Below, piece by piece: positions 62,002 through 64,000 of a DNA stretch of 64,000 nucleotides. Both the position numbers and the translations under genes were made by a program. A model generated the notes under the pieces. That model was not told the origin of the DNA. It saw only the letters and a program-made list of their open reading frames with translations, and did no database searches. Origin of the DNA: Alphaproteobacteria bacterium SS10 (GTDB lineage Bacteria; Pseudomonadota; Alphaproteobacteria; TMED2); the NCBI GenBank assembly GCA_019192455.1, contig JAHCML010000009.1:1-64000 (forward strand). Direction: 5' to 3'. How positions within the stretch are numbered: position 1 is the first letter of the stretch; each line of letters begins with the position of its first letter.

Positions 62002-62676
62002 TTATCGCTTGCGCTTTAGCAGGACGTAGAAGGCGCCGCCGCCGCCATGGCGCGGCTGGGCGGCCTTAACCGCCAGGATGTGTTCGGCTAGGCCTGGCAT
62101 AGCGAGCCAGTCCAAGAGCCGCCGTTTGATGACCCCAGGCGCCTGCGCCATGACATCGGCCCGACCATCATGGTCGGTGGTAACGCGGCTGCGGCCCTTG
62201 CCGGTGATGACCAGCAAGCAGCGATGGCCAGATTGAACCCCGGTTTGAATAAACTGCTGAAGCTGCCGTTGCGCGTCATGCTGACGGGACCCATGCAGAT
62301 CCAGCGTTGCATCAATTTCCATCTGGCCCCGGGTAAAGCGCGAGGCGGTGCGACCATCTACGCCCGGGATCACGGCGCCATGAACCTCCCAACCGCCTAA
62401 CAAATCAGCGTGGGATCGCTTGGCCGATGGTTTCTTGGTCTGCGGTTGGGGCTTGGCCTTTGCGGCAGGCTTGGGGATGGGTGGCGGGGCTGCTTGGCCC
62501 TTGGCGCCATCGCTTGTCGGCGTCTTGCGAATGTCTGCCGGTTCAGTATCTGAACGGCGGTTTCGATCTATTGGCTCAACGCCAGCAGCCACCCGGCGCC
62601 AAAGCGTGCGATCTTCTGACCCCTGCTTACTAGCGTCCTTACTGCTGCCACCATCATTGCCGCCCTTACTGGCCAT
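62002..62676 (-). CDS. Smr domain protein
   Basis: 224 residues. A disordered N-terminal half (Lys/Pro/Ala-rich, QAAPPPIPKPAAKAKPQP) precedes the Smr domain with LDLHGSRQHDAQRQLQQFI and LLVITGKGRSR, closing in HGGGGAFYVLLKR. Smr domains bind or cut RNA or DNA branch structures. Alphaproteobacterial smr commonly lies near the origin beside mltA, which is absent here. Confidence 0.9.
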   Translation of the reverse strand: MASKGGNDGGSSKDASKQGSEDRTLWRRVAAGVEPIDRNRRSDTEPADIRKTPTSDGAKGQAAPPPIPKPAAKAKPQPQTKKPSAKRSHADLLGGWEVHGAVIPGVDGRTASRFTRGQMEIDATLDLHGSRQHDAQRQLQQFIQTGVQSGHRCLLVITGKGRSRVTTDHDGRADVMAQAPGVIKRRLLDWLAMPGLAEHILAVKAAQPRHGGGGAFYVLLKRKR

Positions 62677-62707
62677 GGGGGCACCTGCTCACCGGGGTTC
62701 AGTTCTA

Positions 62708-63403
62708 TTACTGATTAAAGCGCACCCGGTTGATCGTCTCCGGGCTTGCGATTACCCGAACGATTTGTGGCTTACGGCCGCCAGAGCAAGCCTTCTCACA
62801 ATAAACGAAGTATTCCGGCAGCCCATCACGCAGGAAGTAATACATGTCCACCTGCACCTGACCCTTGGTCAGGATATAGAGGCGCCAATACTCATCAAAC
62901 GAGCCCGCATCAATAATCGGGCGAAACTCAATCGACAACTGGCCGACCAGCGCATCAATCAACTCATTGGCGTGCAAGGCTTGTGAGGTGTCGAGCTGGG
63001 CCACACCCATGGTCACAAAGTAAGGCAGCTGATCTGCACTCGCGACCAGGTCATCATTGTTCTTAGCGGTCACCTCAAACAGCTGACCCTGCATGGAGCG
63101 CCAATCGTAACCATCGGCGGCAGAGATGAAGTGGCCTTCCTCCCGACACTCCAGCTTCGCCCATTGGAAGATGGGGTCTGGGATATAGGTATAGGCATCC
63201 TCTGGCGCGCCGGGGCAATCAGCGACCCCTGGGGCCGATAGATCAATCAGCGGGCCATCCTGGTCTTCCGACTGTTCCTCTACCGGCTCGTCCTCATCCG
63301 CGAAGAAGTTGGGCATGGAGGATTCCTGGGCCATGGCGGTGGCCGGGCCTAGTAGTAAGATCAGGGCGGCCAATAGGGCCAAAAAGCGGGGTAATCGGCT
63401 CAT
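62708..63403 (-). CDS. Hypothetical secreted protein
   Basis: 231 residues with a signal peptide (LPRFLALLAALILLLGPATA, cleavage near AMAQ), an acidic low-complexity stretch (DEDEPVEEQSEDQDG) and a mature domain with four cysteines (DCPG, LECREE, VYCEKACSGG). RLYILTKGQVQVDMYYFLRD and PQIVRVIASPETINRVRF end it. Family not recognised. It lies 31 bases upstream of smr on the same strand, so the two may share a transcript. Confidence 0.65.
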   Translation of the reverse strand: MSRLPRFLALLAALILLLGPATAMAQESSMPNFFADEDEPVEEQSEDQDGPLIDLSAPGVADCPGAPEDAYTYIPDPIFQWAKLECREEGHFISAADGYDWRSMQGQLFEVTAKNNDDLVASADQLPYFVTMGVAQLDTSQALHANELIDALVGQLSIEFRPIIDAGSFDEYWRLYILTKGQVQVDMYYFLRDGLPEYFVYCEKACSGGRKPQIVRVIASPETINRVRFNQ

Positions 63404-63612
63404 AATCAGGAAAGTCCGGGATGGAACCAATGCGTCAAAGAATAGGACGTCAGTGTAGCGCGGAATGCTGGATTGAATCTAGCAACCGGCGCACACCGTC
63501 GAAAATTGATCGGGCCCTATTCAAGATCAACAACCACAACTGCCATTTGCGCACACCGCCTTGGCTGTCTAAGTAGGGGCCGTCGAGATCGTTAGAGACC
63601 CATTCCACCAAC

Positions 63613-64000
63613 ATGACCAGCCAGGATAATGCCAGATCGCCAAGCGGCGCTGCCCGGGTTACCGGCCTGATCGGATGGCCGGTCAGCCATTCACTGTCGC
63701 CTGCTTTACACAACTACTGGCTTCGACAGTTCGGCATTGATGGGATGTACGCGCCATTTCCAGTGCATCCAGACAAGGTTGGTGATGCTATTGAGGGCCT
63801 ACGCGCACTCGGCGTCGCTGGGGCCAATGTCACGGTTCCCCATAAGACGGCGGTGATGCCGCATCTGGATAAGCTGACCGCAACAGCCGGGCGATTGGAG
63901 GCGGTTAACACGCTGATTGTCCACAAGGATGGTTTAGTGACTGGCGATAACACTGATGCGTACGGGTTTGAAAGTAGCCTAAAAGCGCATGCGGGTAGTC
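63613..64000 (+). CDS. aroE: Shikimate dehydrogenase, N-terminal part
   Basis: Open to the right edge, so truncated by the window. Reduces 3-dehydroshikimate with NADPH in aromatic amino acid synthesis. From ATG 63613 the frame reads GLIGWPVSHSLSPALHN (shikimate-binding SxS), GANVTVPHK with catalytic Lys, EAVNTL and GDNTDAYGF with catalytic Asp. About 129 residues visible of about 280. Divergent from the secreted-protein gene at 62708. In alphaproteobacteria aroE is usually near the origin. Confidence 0.93.
   Translation, partial: MTSQDNARSPSGAARVTGLIGWPVSHSLSPALHNYWLRQFGIDGMYAPFPVHPDKVGDAIEGLRALGVAGANVTVPHKTAVMPHLDKLTATAGRLEAVNTLIVHKDGLVTGDNTDAYGFESSLKAHAGS

Overview
The window is GC-rich, densely coding chromosome from an alphaproteobacterium, most likely of the Rhodospirillales or a close relative. 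The evidence is the gene order mnmE-mnmG-rsmG-parA-parB, two perfect parS sites, a DUF3576 lipoprotein, a long alphaproteobacterial RibA, a Porin_4-type porin, leuS/lptE/holA, an RHH_4 repressor-like protein, and smr next to aroE. Together these suggest a position near the replication origin. I see no rRNA, tRNA, CRISPR array, transposase or integrase.

Layout. 1-9139: end of a molybdate transporter (modB, short modC), an MBL hydrolase, an orphan OmpR-type response regulator, ribA, an L,D-transpeptidase, a PLP homeostasis protein, a sulfotransferase and a porin with a clear terminator. 9140-12274: a 640-base gap, a DUF3576 lipoprotein and two tandem DMT exporters. 12290-17216: a PEP mutase/isocitrate lyase-family enzyme, a Bfd-type ferredoxin and, divergent from it, a methyltransferase followed by two different nicotianamine-synthase-like genes. 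A near-consensus Fur box then precedes a small Cys-containing gene. This iron-linked locus looks like a metallophore pathway and is the most interesting system here.

17323-30535: leuS, lptE and holA, which usually adjoin in this class, are split by about 9 kb of accessory genes. That block starts exactly at the leuS stop with an AT-rich STAS/ATPase gene frameshifted in an A7 tract. It also holds three members of an 8-cysteine secreted family, a tandem pair of unknown paralogues next to an ADP-ribosyltransferase-like protein, and an EF-hand/esterase fusion. 30634-38694: mostly housekeeping enzymes on the minus strand (nfeD-qmcA, MOSC, quinone oxidoreductase, dienelactone hydrolase, ogt, DUF255).

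38815-46841: the parS-mnmE-parS-mnmG-rsmG-parA-parB origin-proximal block, interrupted by an AT-rich gene with a HEPN-like RxxxxH motif. 46983-54747: tandem HAD phosphatases, tandem overlapping alpha/beta hydrolases, a secreted protein, an isochorismatase and a TPR-methyltransferase. 54799-55999: a small acidic protein overlapping an HEIGH zinc metalloprotease that resembles the anthrax lethal-factor-like family. 56031-59859: an EF-hand protein with terminator and a GDP-L-fucose operon (gmd, membrane protein, fcl). 60064-64000: a TIGR01459 HAD protein, an RHH protein, a 664-base non-coding stretch with inverted repeats and a G-quadruplex motif inside a large hairpin, smr, a secreted protein and the start of aroE.

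Adjacent paralogue pairs are unusually frequent: DMT, NAS-like, the 23-kb unknowns, Cys-rich, HAD and hydrolase. Function calls rest on motif recognition by eye; no database search was run.
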